From assembly GCF_903915725.1 (NCBI RefSeq), contig NZ_CAIWTY010000007.1, positions 1 through 64,000 of the forward strand: a stretch of DNA of 64,000 nucleotides, read 5' to 3'. The notes under the pieces are model-generated. The model made no database searches. It had not been told where the DNA came from and saw only the letters and a program-made list of their open reading frames with translations. The translations under genes were made by a program, and so were the position numbers. This document shows, in pieces, positions 24,969 through 32,940 of this stretch (position 1 is the first letter of the stretch; the number at the start of each line of letters is the position of its first letter). Source of the DNA: an uncultured Rhodopila sp. (GTDB lineage: Bacteria > Pseudomonadota > Alphaproteobacteria > Acetobacterales > Acetobacteraceae).

Positions 24969-25856
24969 TCACCCTAATCCCGGCCGCGCCGGCCGCGACC
25001 GCAGGATAAGCCAGACCCCTGCCAGCACCATCGGGATCGACAAGATCTGGCCCATTGTCGCACCAAACGCCAGGAATCCCAGGAACGCGTCCGGCTCCCG
25101 GAAGAATTCGCCGATAATCCTGGCGATGCCGTAGCCGCACAGGAACATCCCCGTCAGCAGTCCGAATCGTGCCCGCACGCTTTCGCGGCGCGAAAGTACG
25201 AACATCACCACGAACAGGATCAACCCTTCCATCAATGCCTGGTAGAGCTGGCTCGGGTGACGGGGCACGCACTGGCTGGGATCGAGTCCCGCGCAGACCG
25301 TCTGGCGCAGCAGGTCGTAAGTGCTGAGGGACGGCTGCATCGTCGGCGTTGCGCGCGGAAAGATCATCGCCCAGGGCAGCCAGTCCGGAGCGGGCCGCCC
25401 CCACAACTCGCCGTTGATGAAATTGGCGATTCGCCCGAGCCCGAGGCCGATCGGCGCCACCACGGCGATCCTGTCGGCGAAACCGAGCAATGGAATGGCG
25501 TTGCGCCGGCAGAACACGGTGATTGCGATCGCCACCCCCAGCATGCCGCCGTGGAAGCTCATGCCGCCTTCCCAGACGGCGAAGATCATGGCGGGATGGC
25601 TGAAATAGAAGCCCGGCTGATAGAACAGCACATAGCCCAGCCGCCCGCCCAAGACGACCCCAAGGGTCGCCCAGGTCAGGAAGTCATCGACCTGAAGCTG
25701 CGTCGCGACAACCGGCGGCCGCTGCACGAGGCCACGCACCATCCGCCAGCCGATGATCAGGCTGGCAATGTAGGCCAGCGCGTACCAGCGTATGGCCAGC
25801 GGCCCGATCTGGACGATGACCGGGTCGAACTGCGGAAACAGCAGGACGGGGATCAT
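24969..25856 (-). CDS. lgt: Prolipoprotein diacylglyceryl transferase
   Basis: A 295-residue inner-membrane enzyme that transfers diacylglycerol from phosphatidylglycerol to the lipobox cysteine, the first step of lipoprotein maturation. Seven hydrophobic segments are visible. The Lgt signature GRIANFINGELWGRP is intact, with the essential His in MSFHGGMLG and essential Arg residues in the signature and in GYGIARIIGEFFREPD. ATG 25856 overlaps the hldD stop by 4 bp (ATGA), so the longer upstream frame is rejected and coupling to hldD is likely. Substrates in this window include the NodT channel, the entericidin-like protein and the lipoprotein at 19233. Confidence 0.96.
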   Translation of the reverse strand: MIPVLLFPQFDPVIVQIGPLAIRWYALAYIASLIIGWRMVRGLVQRPPVVATQLQVDDFLTWATLGVVLGGRLGYVLFYQPGFYFSHPAMIFAVWEGGMSFHGGMLGVAIAITVFCRRNAIPLLGFADRIAVVAPIGLGLGRIANFINGELWGRPAPDWLPWAMIFPRATPTMQPSLSTYDLLRQTVCAGLDPSQCVPRHPSQLYQALMEGLILFVVMFVLSRRESVRARFGLLTGMFLCGYGIARIIGEFFREPDAFLGFLAFGATMGQILSIPMVLAGVWLILRSRPARPGLG

Positions 25857-26833
25857 ACGAAGCTGTCGGCCGTCGCCAGGTGGTCCTGCACGTAGCGGCG
25901 GATGCCTTCCTCCATCGGCGTGAATTGGCCCGAATATCCGGCGGCGCGCAGCCGCTCCATCGGCGCCTGGGTGAAGGACTGGTATTGCCCGCGCAGGCTG
26001 GCCGGCATGTCGATAAACTCGACTGCGCGCGGCCGTCCGGCGGCATCCGACACCGTATGCGCGAGATCCAGATAGGTGCGCGCCCGGCCGGTGCCGAGGT
26101 TGAACAGGCCGCTGACCGCCGGGTTTTCCATCAGCCACAGCATCACGTCCACGACGTCGCCGACCCAGATGAAGTCGCGCGCCTGAGCGCCGTCGGCGAG
26201 GCCGGGCTGGTCGGATTTGAACAGGCGGACCGGGCCGCCGGCGGCGACCTCATCGTGCTTGACCTTCACGACCGAGATCATCTTGCCTTTATGGTATTCG
26301 TTCGGCCCGTAAACGTTGAAGAATTTCAGCCCGGCCCATTGCGGCGGCTGGTCCTTCCGCTGCGTCAGCACCTTCGCCACCAGCAGGTCGAAGGCGTGCT
26401 TGGTCCAGCCATACAGGTTGAGCGGGCGCAGCCGCTCCAGCGCGGCCGGGGTGAAATCGTCATCGAAGCCCCGGGTGCCGTCGCCGTATGTCGCCGCGGA
26501 GGAGGCGTATACCAGCGGCACCCCGCGCGCCGAGCACCATTCCCAGAGGTAACGGCTGAGTTCGACATTGGTCGCCCAGGTGTGATCCCCGTCCACTGCC
26601 GTGGTCTCGCTGACGGCGCCGAGATGGAACACCATTTCGAGCGGCGGACGGGTTTCCAGGAAGGTATGCAGATCGTCCGGGTGGACGACCCGGGCAGGTG
26701 GATGTTTGGCGAGGTTGCGCCATTTGCCATCGGACCCGAGGGTATCGACGACGACGGTTTCGTGCCCGCGGCGCACCAGCGCCGCCTGCAGGTTGGAGCC
26801 GATGAATCCGGCGCCGCCAGTTATCAGGATCAT
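25853..26833 (-). CDS. hldD: ADP-L-glycero-D-manno-heptose 6-epimerase
   Basis: A 326-residue extended SDR that epimerises ADP-D,D-heptose to the L,D form used in LPS inner core. The Rossmann motif GGAGFIGSN is at the start. The catalytic region comprises YASSAATYG and NLYGWTKHAFD (Tyr-xxx-Lys). Family-specific segments are GLKFFNVYGPNEYHKG, ARDFIWVGDVV and FNLGTGRARTYLDLA. It starts the hldD-lgt-midA run, divergent from ubiK. It works with the bifunctional HldE at 51093; the GmhA and GmhB steps are not encoded in the window. Confidence 0.95.
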   Translation of the reverse strand: MILITGGAGFIGSNLQAALVRRGHETVVVDTLGSDGKWRNLAKHPPARVVHPDDLHTFLETRPPLEMVFHLGAVSETTAVDGDHTWATNVELSRYLWEWCSARGVPLVYASSAATYGDGTRGFDDDFTPAALERLRPLNLYGWTKHAFDLLVAKVLTQRKDQPPQWAGLKFFNVYGPNEYHKGKMISVVKVKHDEVAAGGPVRLFKSDQPGLADGAQARDFIWVGDVVDVMLWLMENPAVSGLFNLGTGRARTYLDLAHTVSDAAGRPRAVEFIDMPASLRGQYQSFTQAPMERLRAAGYSGQFTPMEEGIRRYVQDHLATADSFV

Positions 26834-26898
26834 GGTTGCGCTATATACGGGTGGCGGCGCGGCCGGGAAAGCCGTTTCACAAACAGGAGCACACGACC

Positions 26899-27210
26899 AT
26901 GGCCGATCGGCCGAGATTTTTCGATGACATCGCCGGCGTGGCCGGTGGTGCGATCTCCGCTTTGGCGGGGCTGCGCGACGAAGCCGAGTCGGTGCTGCGC
27001 GCCCGGGTGGATGACATCCTTCAGCGTATGGACCTGGTTCGGCGGGAGGAGTTCGAGGCGGTGCAGGAACTCGCCGCCAATGCCAGGAACGCCCAGGAAA
27101 CCGCCGAAGCGCATGCGGCCGCGCTGGAAGCCCGGCTGTCGGCGCTGGAAGCGCGGGTCGCGGTACTGGAGATCACCGATACCGATGCCGTCGGCTCGCA
27201 GGAGATATGA
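26899..27210 (+). CDS. ubiK: Ubiquinone biosynthesis accessory factor UbiK (BMFP domain)
   Basis: A 103-residue protein of the YqiC/UbiK family, which helps assemble the soluble ubiquinone biosynthesis complex and can bind membranes. It has an N-terminal amphipathic stretch (FFDDIAGVAGGAISALAGLRDE), the conserved VRREEFEAVQELAANAR segment and a C-terminal coiled coil (AALEARLSALEARVAVLE) that would trimerise. The SD CAGGAG lies 10 nt before ATG 26899. Divergent placement from hldD/lgt across 65 bp is a common alphaproteobacterial arrangement. Confidence 0.9.
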   Translation: MADRPRFFDDIAGVAGGAISALAGLRDEAESVLRARVDDILQRMDLVRREEFEAVQELAANARNAQETAEAHAAALEARLSALEARVAVLEITDTDAVGSQEI

Positions 27211-27394
27211 TACCGCAATGAGGTAATCCGCGGGGCTGGCCGATCATGGAAAAAAAGACACCCGAAGTTTCATGAAAAAAGAAGTCATCGCTCTTGCGGC
27301 GCGGGGTGACACGTGAATAGGCTCTTGCAGTGGCCAACTCCGGGAGACTCGACGCGCCGGCCATGTGTTCCGGTTGCAACACTATCCTGGGGGT

Positions 27395-27420
27395 GAAGGC
27401 CACGCTCGGCCTTCCTTTTG
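27395..27420 (+). terminator. Hairpin with T-rich tail ahead of the YbjN-like gene
   Basis: GAAGGCC (27395-27401) and GGCCTTC (27408-27414) form a perfect 7-bp stem with a 6-nt loop, followed by CTTTTG. It ends 14 nt before ATG 27435 and abuts the SD GGGAG, so it may terminate ubiK transcription or modulate initiation of the next gene. Confidence 0.45.
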
Positions 27421-27434
27421 ACGGGAGACCCCGC

Positions 27435-27938
27435 ATGTCAGTCTCGCTTTCCTCGGCCGTGGAGAACGCTGCCAACCCCCTCGACATCATGGAGCAAATT
27501 GTCGCCGCGAACGACTGGGTGTTCGACCGCCGGAGCGAATCCGAAATGGCCGCCGAGGCCCCGGGCCATTGGTGCGACTATGGGTTGTATTTCAACTGGT
27601 CGCACGATATCAGCGTGATGCATTTCACCTGCGCCTTCGACCTGAAGGTGCCTGAGAAGCAGCGCGGCGCGCTGTATGAATTGCTGGCGCTGGCCAACGA
27701 AAAGCTCTGGCTGGGGCATTTCGGCCTTGAAACGGAGGACGGGATGCCGGTGTTCCGCCATGCGGTGCTGCTGCGCGGCGCGCCGGGGGCATCGGCCGAA
27801 AGTCTTGAGGACATGGTCGATATTGCGCTGACCGAGTGCGAGCGGTTTTTCCCGGCCTTCCAGTTCGTGCTCTGGGGCGGCAAAGCGCCGGCCGAGGCAC
27901 TGGCCGCCGCAATGCTGGACTGCGTCGGAGAGGCGTGA
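27435..27938 (+). CDS. YbjN-domain protein
   Basis: A 167-residue protein of the YbjN group, related to type III secretion chaperone-like folds and often encoded next to proC in alphaproteobacteria. Typical segments are NPLDIMEQIVAANDWVFDR, the WCDYGLYFNWSHDISVMHF beta-sheet, and MVDIALTECERFFPAFQFVLWGG at the end. No enzymatic motif is visible; E. coli YbjN has been linked to stress and motility phenotypes. SD GGGAG before ATG 27435. A palindromic repeat element separates it from proC, so the ancestral pair is interrupted only by that repeat. Confidence 0.85.
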   Translation: MSVSLSSAVENAANPLDIMEQIVAANDWVFDRRSESEMAAEAPGHWCDYGLYFNWSHDISVMHFTCAFDLKVPEKQRGALYELLALANEKLWLGHFGLETEDGMPVFRHAVLLRGAPGASAESLEDMVDIALTECERFFPAFQFVLWGGKAPAEALAAAMLDCVGEA

Positions 27939-28004
27939 CGATCGGGGGCAACCGCCATCGCTGACGGAATCGCGCAATGGCTCCTACCGTCGCCGCTTGG
28001 CGTG

Positions 28005-28146
28005 CCGTCACCGTCATGGCCGGGCGTGTCCCGGCCATCCCCGCACCGCCGTTGAAGCGCAGATGGCCGGGACACGCCCGGCCATGACAGTGAGGGCGGA
28101 GATGGTTCAGCCAATTCCTGCTCCGCTCGACCGCTTATCCTGATAG
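28005..28146. repeat. Palindromic repeat pair with conserved tail, copy 2
   Basis: Inverted 23-nt hairpins lie at 28016-28038 (ATGGCCGGG/CCCGGCCAT, loop CGTGT) and 28063-28085 (loop ACACG). The right flank GTGAGGGCGGAGATGGTTC, continuing to CTGCTCCGC and CTTATCCTGATA, is clearly homologous to the corresponding stretch ending at 1698. It fills the gap between the YbjN-like gene and proC. Confidence 0.88.
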
Positions 28147-28182
28147 CTACGGGGATCGGCCCGCCCTGACGATGAGACAGAC

Positions 28183-29001
28183 ATGACCAGCACAGCCGGC
28201 TCCATCCCACCTATCCTGCTCGTCGGCTGCGGCCGTATGGGCAGCGCCATGCTCGCTGGCTGGCGGGAGGAGAGGCTCGCACCCTCCATCGCTATCGACC
28301 CGTCGCCATCCGCCGCGGGTTTTGCTGCCCCGGACCTGACCGTTCTGGCCGATGCCGCGATCATCCCCGCCGATTTCACGCCGGCTGCCGTCGTGCTCGC
28401 GGTCAAGCCGCAGAACGCCGCGGCGACCCTGCCCGCATACCAGCGCTTCGCCGGTAATGCCGTCTTCCTCTCGATCATGGCAGGACGCACTGTGTCAGGC
28501 ATTTCCGCCTTGCTCGGGCCTGAGGCTGCCGTCGTCCGTGCCATGCCCAACACGCCGGCCGCCGTGCGCCAGGGCGTCACCGTCTATTGCCCCGGACCCG
28601 GCGTCTCCAACGCTCAGGCCGCCCTGTGCGACCGTCTGCTCCGCGCCATCGGCGCGGTCGCCAGGATCGACGACGAAGCACTGCTTGACCCGGTCACCGC
28701 GGTTTCCGGCAGCGGTCCCGCCTACGTCTTCCTGCTCGCCGAACTGATGGAGCAGGCGGCGATCGAGCAGGGCATCCCGCCCGACCTCGCCCGGCTGCTT
28801 GCCCGCCAGACCGTCGCCGGCTCCGGCGCGCTGCTGGCGGCCAGCCCGGACGACGCAGCCGCGCTTCGTAAGGCTGTCACCAGCCCGGGCGGCACCACGG
28901 CCGAGGCGCTGTCCGTTCTGATGGACCCCGACGCCTGGCCGATCGCCGTGTCGCAGGCCATTGCGGCGGCGACCCGTCGTTCTCGCGAACTCGCTGGTTG
29001 A
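28183..29001 (+). CDS. proC: Pyrroline-5-carboxylate reductase
   Basis: A 272-residue cytosolic NAD(P)H-dependent enzyme that performs the last step of proline synthesis. The cofactor loop is VGCGRMGSAM, followed by AVVLAVKPQNA, VVRAMPNTPAAV and the ProC signature around AVSGSGPAYVFLLAELME. The C-terminal TSPGGTTAEALSVL, used in dimerisation and catalysis, is present. Length equals the family norm (about 270). It stands 32 bp upstream of a TetR-type regulator on the same strand and follows the repeat pair. All conserved positions appear intact. Confidence 0.95.
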   Translation: MTSTAGSIPPILLVGCGRMGSAMLAGWREERLAPSIAIDPSPSAAGFAAPDLTVLADAAIIPADFTPAAVVLAVKPQNAAATLPAYQRFAGNAVFLSIMAGRTVSGISALLGPEAAVVRAMPNTPAAVRQGVTVYCPGPGVSNAQAALCDRLLRAIGAVARIDDEALLDPVTAVSGSGPAYVFLLAELMEQAAIEQGIPPDLARLLARQTVAGSGALLAASPDDAAALRKAVTSPGGTTAEALSVLMDPDAWPIAVSQAIAAATRRSRELAG

Positions 29002-29032
29002 GCCGGATGACTGCGCAGCCTATTTTGACTGC

Positions 29033-29743
29033 ATGACCGACACAGAATTCGACTCCGCCCTGATCGCCGCCGCTTTCCGCATCGCCGGGGAGGATGGCTG
29101 GCACAAGGCCAATGCCGCCGCCGCCGCCCGCGCTGCCGGGCTTTCCTTGCAGGAGGCGCGGGCACGGTTTCCCTCCCGCGCGTCGATCCTGCTTCGCTTC
29201 GGGCGGCTGGCCGATCAGACGGCGCTGCAGGATGCGCCGACGGAAGGGTCCGTTCGCGACAAGCTGTTCGACCTGCTAATGCGGCGTTTCGACCTGTTCC
29301 AGGCGCATCGCGATGGCGTGAGAGCGATACTGCGCTCGCTGCCGGTTGACCCGCCGATGGCACTGCTGCTGGGTTGCGCCACCCGGGCCAGCATGCGGTG
29401 GATGTTGCAGGCGGCAGGTGTCGAAGCCACCGGCCTGAAGGGTGCGATCCAGGTCCGCGGCCTGTTCGGAGTCTGGCTGCTGGCGGTTCGCGCCTGGGAG
29501 AAGGACGACTCGGAAGACCTGTCCGGCACCATGGCCGCGGTGGATTCCGGCTTGCAGCGCGCTGAAAACCTCGCGGCCTGGCTGAACGTCCGCAGCGCGG
29601 CACCGCCGCCGCCGCCGGTCAACTACGGGGCCGGGGAGGTCGATCCGTCCGACCTGCCTCCGGACGACGAGCCGTTTGACACGCCGCCGGAGCCGGAGCC
29701 GCCGCCTTCCACCGGGCCGGTCATATCCGATCCGTCCGTGTGA
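29033..29743 (+). CDS. TetR-family-like transcriptional regulator
   Basis: A 236-residue protein. Residues 5-55 fit a TetR helix-turn-helix (SALIAAAFRIAGEDGWHKAN, then AAAARAAGLSLQEARARFPS), and a helical ligand or dimer domain follows (to about 185). Recognition-helix spacing is atypical compared with TetR itself, as in COQ9-like or TetR-like proteins. The C-terminus is a Pro/Glu/Asp tail of about 45 residues, probably disordered. It overlaps the next gene by GTGA, so the two are translationally coupled. The target is unknown. Confidence 0.72.
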   Translation: MTDTEFDSALIAAAFRIAGEDGWHKANAAAAARAAGLSLQEARARFPSRASILLRFGRLADQTALQDAPTEGSVRDKLFDLLMRRFDLFQAHRDGVRAILRSLPVDPPMALLLGCATRASMRWMLQAAGVEATGLKGAIQVRGLFGVWLLAVRAWEKDDSEDLSGTMAAVDSGLQRAENLAAWLNVRSAAPPPPPVNYGAGEVDPSDLPPDDEPFDTPPEPEPPPSTGPVISDPSV

Positions 29744-30531
29744 CGGAATCGCTGCAACACCGGCTGGATACCGCGCTGCGCCTGGCGCATGAGGCCGCGT
29801 CGATGGCCATGGCGATGCGCCCGGCTCCGGGGTCCGGACGCGGTGTGCTGAAGGGGTGGCAGGACTGGGTCACCGAGGCGGATCGCGCGATCGAACGCTT
29901 CCTGTCCGACGCGCTTGCCGCCGCGTTTCCCGCGGATGGGTTCCAGGGCGAGGAAGGCGGCGTCTCGCGCGGCGGCAGCCTGCGTTGGGTGATCGATCCG
30001 ATCGACGGGACCTCCAACTACGCCCGCGGCGCCACGAGGTTCTGCATCTCGATCGCCTGTCTCGAGAGCGACACGCCGCTGATTGGCGTGATCGCCGCGC
30101 CGACGGTGGGGGAGACGATCAGCGCGCGCCGCGGGCAGGGCGCGTTCCTGAACGGCCAGCCGATCCGGGCGGCGGAGACCAGCGATCCGAAAGAGGCGAT
30201 CATGGAGGTGGGCTGGTCCCGGCGCCGTCCTGCCTCCGAGTATCTGAATGTCTGCGAACGGGTTCTCGCCGGCGGGTCCAGTTTGCGGCACGGCGGGTCC
30301 GGCGCGCTCGGTCTGGTCGATGTGGCGATCGGGCGGCTGGACGGCTACGCAGAATTGCACATCAATCTGTGGGATGTCGCCGCCGCGCTGGCGATACTGC
30401 CTGAAGCCGGCGCCAAGGTCAGCGATTTCATGGCCGCGAACGGCGGCGCGGACGGAAACGCGATTCTGGCGTGTGCCCCGGGAATGGCGCAGACATGGTC
30501 GGATTTGCCGGGGCTGCCCGCGGCGCTGTAA
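29740..30531 (+). CDS. Inositol monophosphatase-family phosphatase
   Basis: A 263-residue Mg-dependent phosphatase of the IMPase/SuhB/HisN group. Metal-site motifs are present: GFQGEEGGV (Glu), WVIDPIDGTSNYARG (the DPIDGT loop) and NLWDVAAALAILPEAG (WD). The substrate cannot be assigned: inositol-1-phosphate, histidinol-phosphate and sugar phosphates are all possible, and HISFERLIYA-type HisN markers were not checked. GTG 29740 overlaps the upstream stop by 4 bp. The SD would lie within the upstream coding region. The gene appears intact. Confidence 0.87.
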   Translation: MTESLQHRLDTALRLAHEAASMAMAMRPAPGSGRGVLKGWQDWVTEADRAIERFLSDALAAAFPADGFQGEEGGVSRGGSLRWVIDPIDGTSNYARGATRFCISIACLESDTPLIGVIAAPTVGETISARRGQGAFLNGQPIRAAETSDPKEAIMEVGWSRRRPASEYLNVCERVLAGGSSLRHGGSGALGLVDVAIGRLDGYAELHINLWDVAAALAILPEAGAKVSDFMAANGGADGNAILACAPGMAQTWSDLPGLPAAL

Positions 30532-30646
30532 TTCGCACCTGCCGCTACCGGCGGCCTGACTTGCCGAACAAGACCATAAGACGACGACGTGCCGGATGAT
30601 GTTTCCGCGTTGTCTACCTCTGCTACCGCGACGTCCCGACTGATGA

Positions 30647-30652
30647 TATAAT
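30647..30652 (+). promoter_or_regulatory. Candidate -10 hexamer for the PhzF-family gene
   Basis: A perfect TATAAT lies 20 nt before ATG 30672, with SD GGAGG between. No convincing -35 is found at 17 bp, so this is a weak call and implies a leader of only about 12 nt. Confidence 0.35.
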
Positions 30653-30671
30653 TGCACGTTGGAGGCCGCCC

Positions 30672-31580
30672 ATGCCCGCCTATGATTTCGTCACGGTTAA
30701 CGTCTTTACCGCCGAACGTTTCGGAGGGAACCCGTTGGCTGTCTTCCCCGACGCCAGCGGACTGACCGACGCGCAGATGCAGGACATCGCCGCCGAGTTC
30801 AACCTCTCGGAGACGACCTTCGTCCTGCCGCCAGCCGATGCGCGTCACCACGCCCGGGTGCGCATCTTTACGCCGAAGACGGAGATGCCGTTTGCCGGGC
30901 ATCCGAATGTCGGCACCGGCTTCGTCCTTGCCCGCCTCGCCGGCGACCCGCCGGAGCACTACGTGTTCGAGGAACTCGCCGGCCTGGTGCGCGTCCACAT
31001 CCTGCGCGATCGGGCCGGGGCGATCTCGGGGGCGCGGATTTCGGCGCCGCGGTCTTTGTCGCTCGACATTGCCGTGCCGGCGGAGATCGTCGCCGCCTGC
31101 ACGGGGCTGGCGGAGGCCGACATCACCAGCGAAACCCATGCGCCGATTGTCGCGTCGGTGGGCACTCCGTTCGTGATCGCGGAGGTGGCGTCGGTGGAGG
31201 CCCTGTCCCGGGCGCGCCCGGTCACCGCGGCGTTCGAGGATGCCGCGCCGCGGTTCCCGTCGCTGTCCGGCCGGTTCAACGTGCTATTGTATGCGCGGCG
31301 CGGCGAGAGCCTGATCCAGTTGCGGACCCGGATGTTCGCGCCGCTGGCGGGTGTGCCGGAAGATCCCGCCACCGGCAGCGCCGCGGCGGCCCTGGCGGCG
31401 CTGCTGACCTCGCTGGCGCCCGGCGACAATGTCGATTTGCACTACGAGATCGAGCAGGGCGCCGAAATCGGCCGCCCCAGCCAGATCATCGCCTCGGCCA
31501 GCAAGACCGGCGAGGGACCGGTGATGGCGACGGTATCGGGAAGCTGCGTGCCGGTCGGGCGCGGCACGCTGGAGGTCTGA
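30672..31580 (+). CDS. PhzF-family isomerase/epimerase
   Basis: A 302-residue member of the diaminopimelate-epimerase-like fold. PhzF of phenazine synthesis isomerises DHHA, but most bacterial homologues act on unknown substrates and no other phz gene is here. Diagnostic pieces are VNVFTAERFGGNPLAVF, EFNLSETTFVLPP with the catalytic Glu, MPFAGHPNVGTGFVLA, and the second lobe's FAPLAGVPEDPATGSAAAAL with the catalytic-pocket Asp. SD TTGGAGG. The gene ends just before the remnant PIN gene on the opposite strand. Confidence 0.88.
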   Translation: MPAYDFVTVNVFTAERFGGNPLAVFPDASGLTDAQMQDIAAEFNLSETTFVLPPADARHHARVRIFTPKTEMPFAGHPNVGTGFVLARLAGDPPEHYVFEELAGLVRVHILRDRAGAISGARISAPRSLSLDIAVPAEIVAACTGLAEADITSETHAPIVASVGTPFVIAEVASVEALSRARPVTAAFEDAAPRFPSLSGRFNVLLYARRGESLIQLRTRMFAPLAGVPEDPATGSAAAALAALLTSLAPGDNVDLHYEIEQGAEIGRPSQIIASASKTGEGPVMATVSGSCVPVGRGTLEV

Positions 31581-31582
31581 GG

Positions 31583-32043
31583 TCAGTCCTCGGCCAGCAC
31601 TGCCATCGCCTCGGGGTTCAGCACTCTGCCGGCGAACGGGTTCAGGATTCGTACGCCGTGCAGGACGCTGCCATCGGCCAGATCCTCCGTGAGGACGGTT
31701 GTGCAGCCCGCCTCGGCCGCGGCGGCGACCAGCAGGGCGTCCCAGTAGGATGCCCGGCCCGTGCTTGCGGAATCGAAGGCGCTTCGAACCGCGTCGGCGG
31801 AGGCCGGGATGGTGCCAAAATGTCGAGCCAGTCGCGCGCCTGCGCAACCGCCTCATCTCGGGAGACCAGGCGCTTGCGGGTCACAACGGCAAAGAACTCC
31901 GACACCGATTGCAGTGTCAGCCGGCAATCGCAGCGGACAGCCATTTCCACGATGCGGGCCGACAGGACGTGGCGGTCACCGGCACCGGCATCTAACGCAT
32001 AAACCAGGATGTTCGTGTCGAGACTGAACCGCTCAACGCTCAT
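31583..32043 (-). pseudogene. PIN-domain toxin (VapC-like) broken by a one-base deletion
   Basis: ATG 32043 opens MSVERFSLDTNILVYALD, with the first catalytic Asp, and continues through LQSVSEFFAVVTRKRL to RDWLDIL. From about 31813 the homology jumps to another frame: TIPASADAVRSAFDSAS, then ASYWDALLVAAAAEAGC, which carries the third acidic site, and TVLTEDL, ending at TGA 31583-31585. The whole is 461 nt, one short of a multiple of three. Restoring one base after GC near 31813 gives one continuous PIN protein of about 153 residues. The unshifted frame ends at 31642. Its antitoxin partner is intact. Confidence 0.85.
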
Positions 32044-32281
32044 GCAGTGCGTCGCGGTCAAGCGGGCCGGCACCGATGTCCCAGCCCTTCTCCATTCGCG
32101 CCCGGGTGCGCTCCCAGGCTGCCTGTTGCACTGGCGTCAGCAAGCGCCGCGTGTTCACCGGCGACAGGCGCGCCACCGGCGTGCCGTTGCGGGTGATGAC
32201 GAAGTCCTCGCCGGCCTCCACCTCCCGGATGCAGCGGGCAAACGACTGGTTGGCGTCGCGCAGGGTCAGGGTCTTGGTCAT
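32033..32281 (-). CDS. Phd/YefM-family antitoxin
   Basis: An 82-residue prevent-host-death-type antitoxin that would bind operator DNA and the PIN toxin. The family pattern is clear: TLTLRDANQSFARCIREVEAG, EDFVITRNGTPVARLSPV, then a toxin-binding C-terminal helix (QAAWERTRARMEKGWDIG). It overlaps the toxin start by 11 bp, a normal TA layout, and begins 24 bp after the end of the upstream VapC, so both TA pairs may be on one transcript. An imperfect dyad (GTAG...CTAC) lies at about 32291-32309 in the upstream gap. Since the cognate toxin is frameshifted, this may be an orphan antitoxin. Confidence 0.85.
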   Translation of the reverse strand: MTKTLTLRDANQSFARCIREVEAGEDFVITRNGTPVARLSPVNTRRLLTPVQQAAWERTRARMEKGWDIGAGPLDRDALHER

Positions 32282-32305
32282 GTCCGCAATGTAGCACGTG
32301 GCGCT

Positions 32306-32692
32306 CTACGTTTCAACGCCGAGCACCGAAACCTCGTAGCGCATCATCGCGCGATCTGTCGAAACCAGGGTCAGGCCCTCAGACTGCGCCTGGGCGATCA
32401 GCATCCGGTCGAACGGGTCGTCGTGATGCCGCGGCAGCCGGCCGGCCGCGACGGCATGGCCAAGGCCGATGGGCAGGGCGTCGAAGCCCATCCGCTGCAG
32501 GATTTCCTCGAACCGGTCCACCGGAAACGTCAGCCGCCCGAGCGCGTGCTTGATCGCGATCTCCCACGCGCTCGCGGCACTGACGAACACCTGGTTCGCC
32601 GGCGAGGCCACCGCCGCTTGTGTGCGCTGATCCAGTCTGGACGGCTGAGAGATCGCCCAGATCAGGATATGCGTATCCAGCAGCAGCTTCAG
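32306..32692 (-). CDS. VapC-type PIN-domain toxin with apparent CTG start
   Basis: A 128-residue PIN ribonuclease of the Phd-paired subgroup. Starting at 32692 the protein reads L/M-KLLLDTHILIWAIS, with the first catalytic Asp in LLDTH. It then shows FVSAASAWEIAIKHALGRL (acidic site 2), a RLPRHHDDPFDRMLIAQA segment (acidic site 3), and LVSTDRAMMRY. No ATG, GTG or TTG precedes LDTH in frame; the expected ATGA overlap with the antitoxin stop is CTGA (32689-32692). Initiation at GTG 32611 would delete the active-site strand. Otherwise the gene has no lesion. Confidence 0.82.
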   Translation of the reverse strand: MKLLLDTHILIWAISQPSRLDQRTQAAVASPANQVFVSAASAWEIAIKHALGRLTFPVDRFEEILQRMGFDALPIGLGHAVAAGRLPRHHDDPFDRMLIAQAQSEGLTLVSTDRAMMRYEVSVLGVET

Positions 32693-32931
32693 GGCGCGCG
32701 TCCTTCGAACGCCAGGCGCATGCCATCGGGCAGCGGATCGTCGAAATCCGCACCGAGTTCGGCCTGACCGGCAAACAGGCCCAACGGGCGTTCCGCGGTG
32801 CGCTGCGCCAAGGCGACGAGCCGGGCGAGTGGGCGGCCTGCCTTGGCGATGACGATTTCCTCGCCCGCGGCTGCGCGTTCGACCAGTTGCGACAGGTTGG
32901 TCTTCGCTTCGTAAAGATTGATCGTATCCAT
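32689..32931 (-). CDS. Phd-family antitoxin partner of the CTG-start VapC
   Basis: An 80-residue antitoxin: MDTINLYEAKTNLSQLVERA, EEIVIAKAGRPLARLVAL (the Phd/YefM fold), then a C-terminal toxin-binding region ending FDDPLPDGMRLAFEGRAP. ATG 32931 is chosen over the in-frame upstream start because a perfect operator palindrome and a promoter lie immediately before it, and the upstream residues have no family match. Autoregulation by the antitoxin-toxin complex is the expected control. The stop overlaps the toxin start codon by 3 nt. Confidence 0.85.
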   Translation of the reverse strand: MDTINLYEAKTNLSQLVERAAAGEEIVIAKAGRPLARLVALAQRTAERPLGLFAGQAELGADFDDPLPDGMRLAFEGRAP

Positions 32932-32940
32932 TGCCGATCC

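Noticed and set aside
25857-26138. N-terminal extension of Lgt
   Set aside because: Lies within hldD in another frame; ATGA overlap at 25853-25856 marks the true Lgt start.
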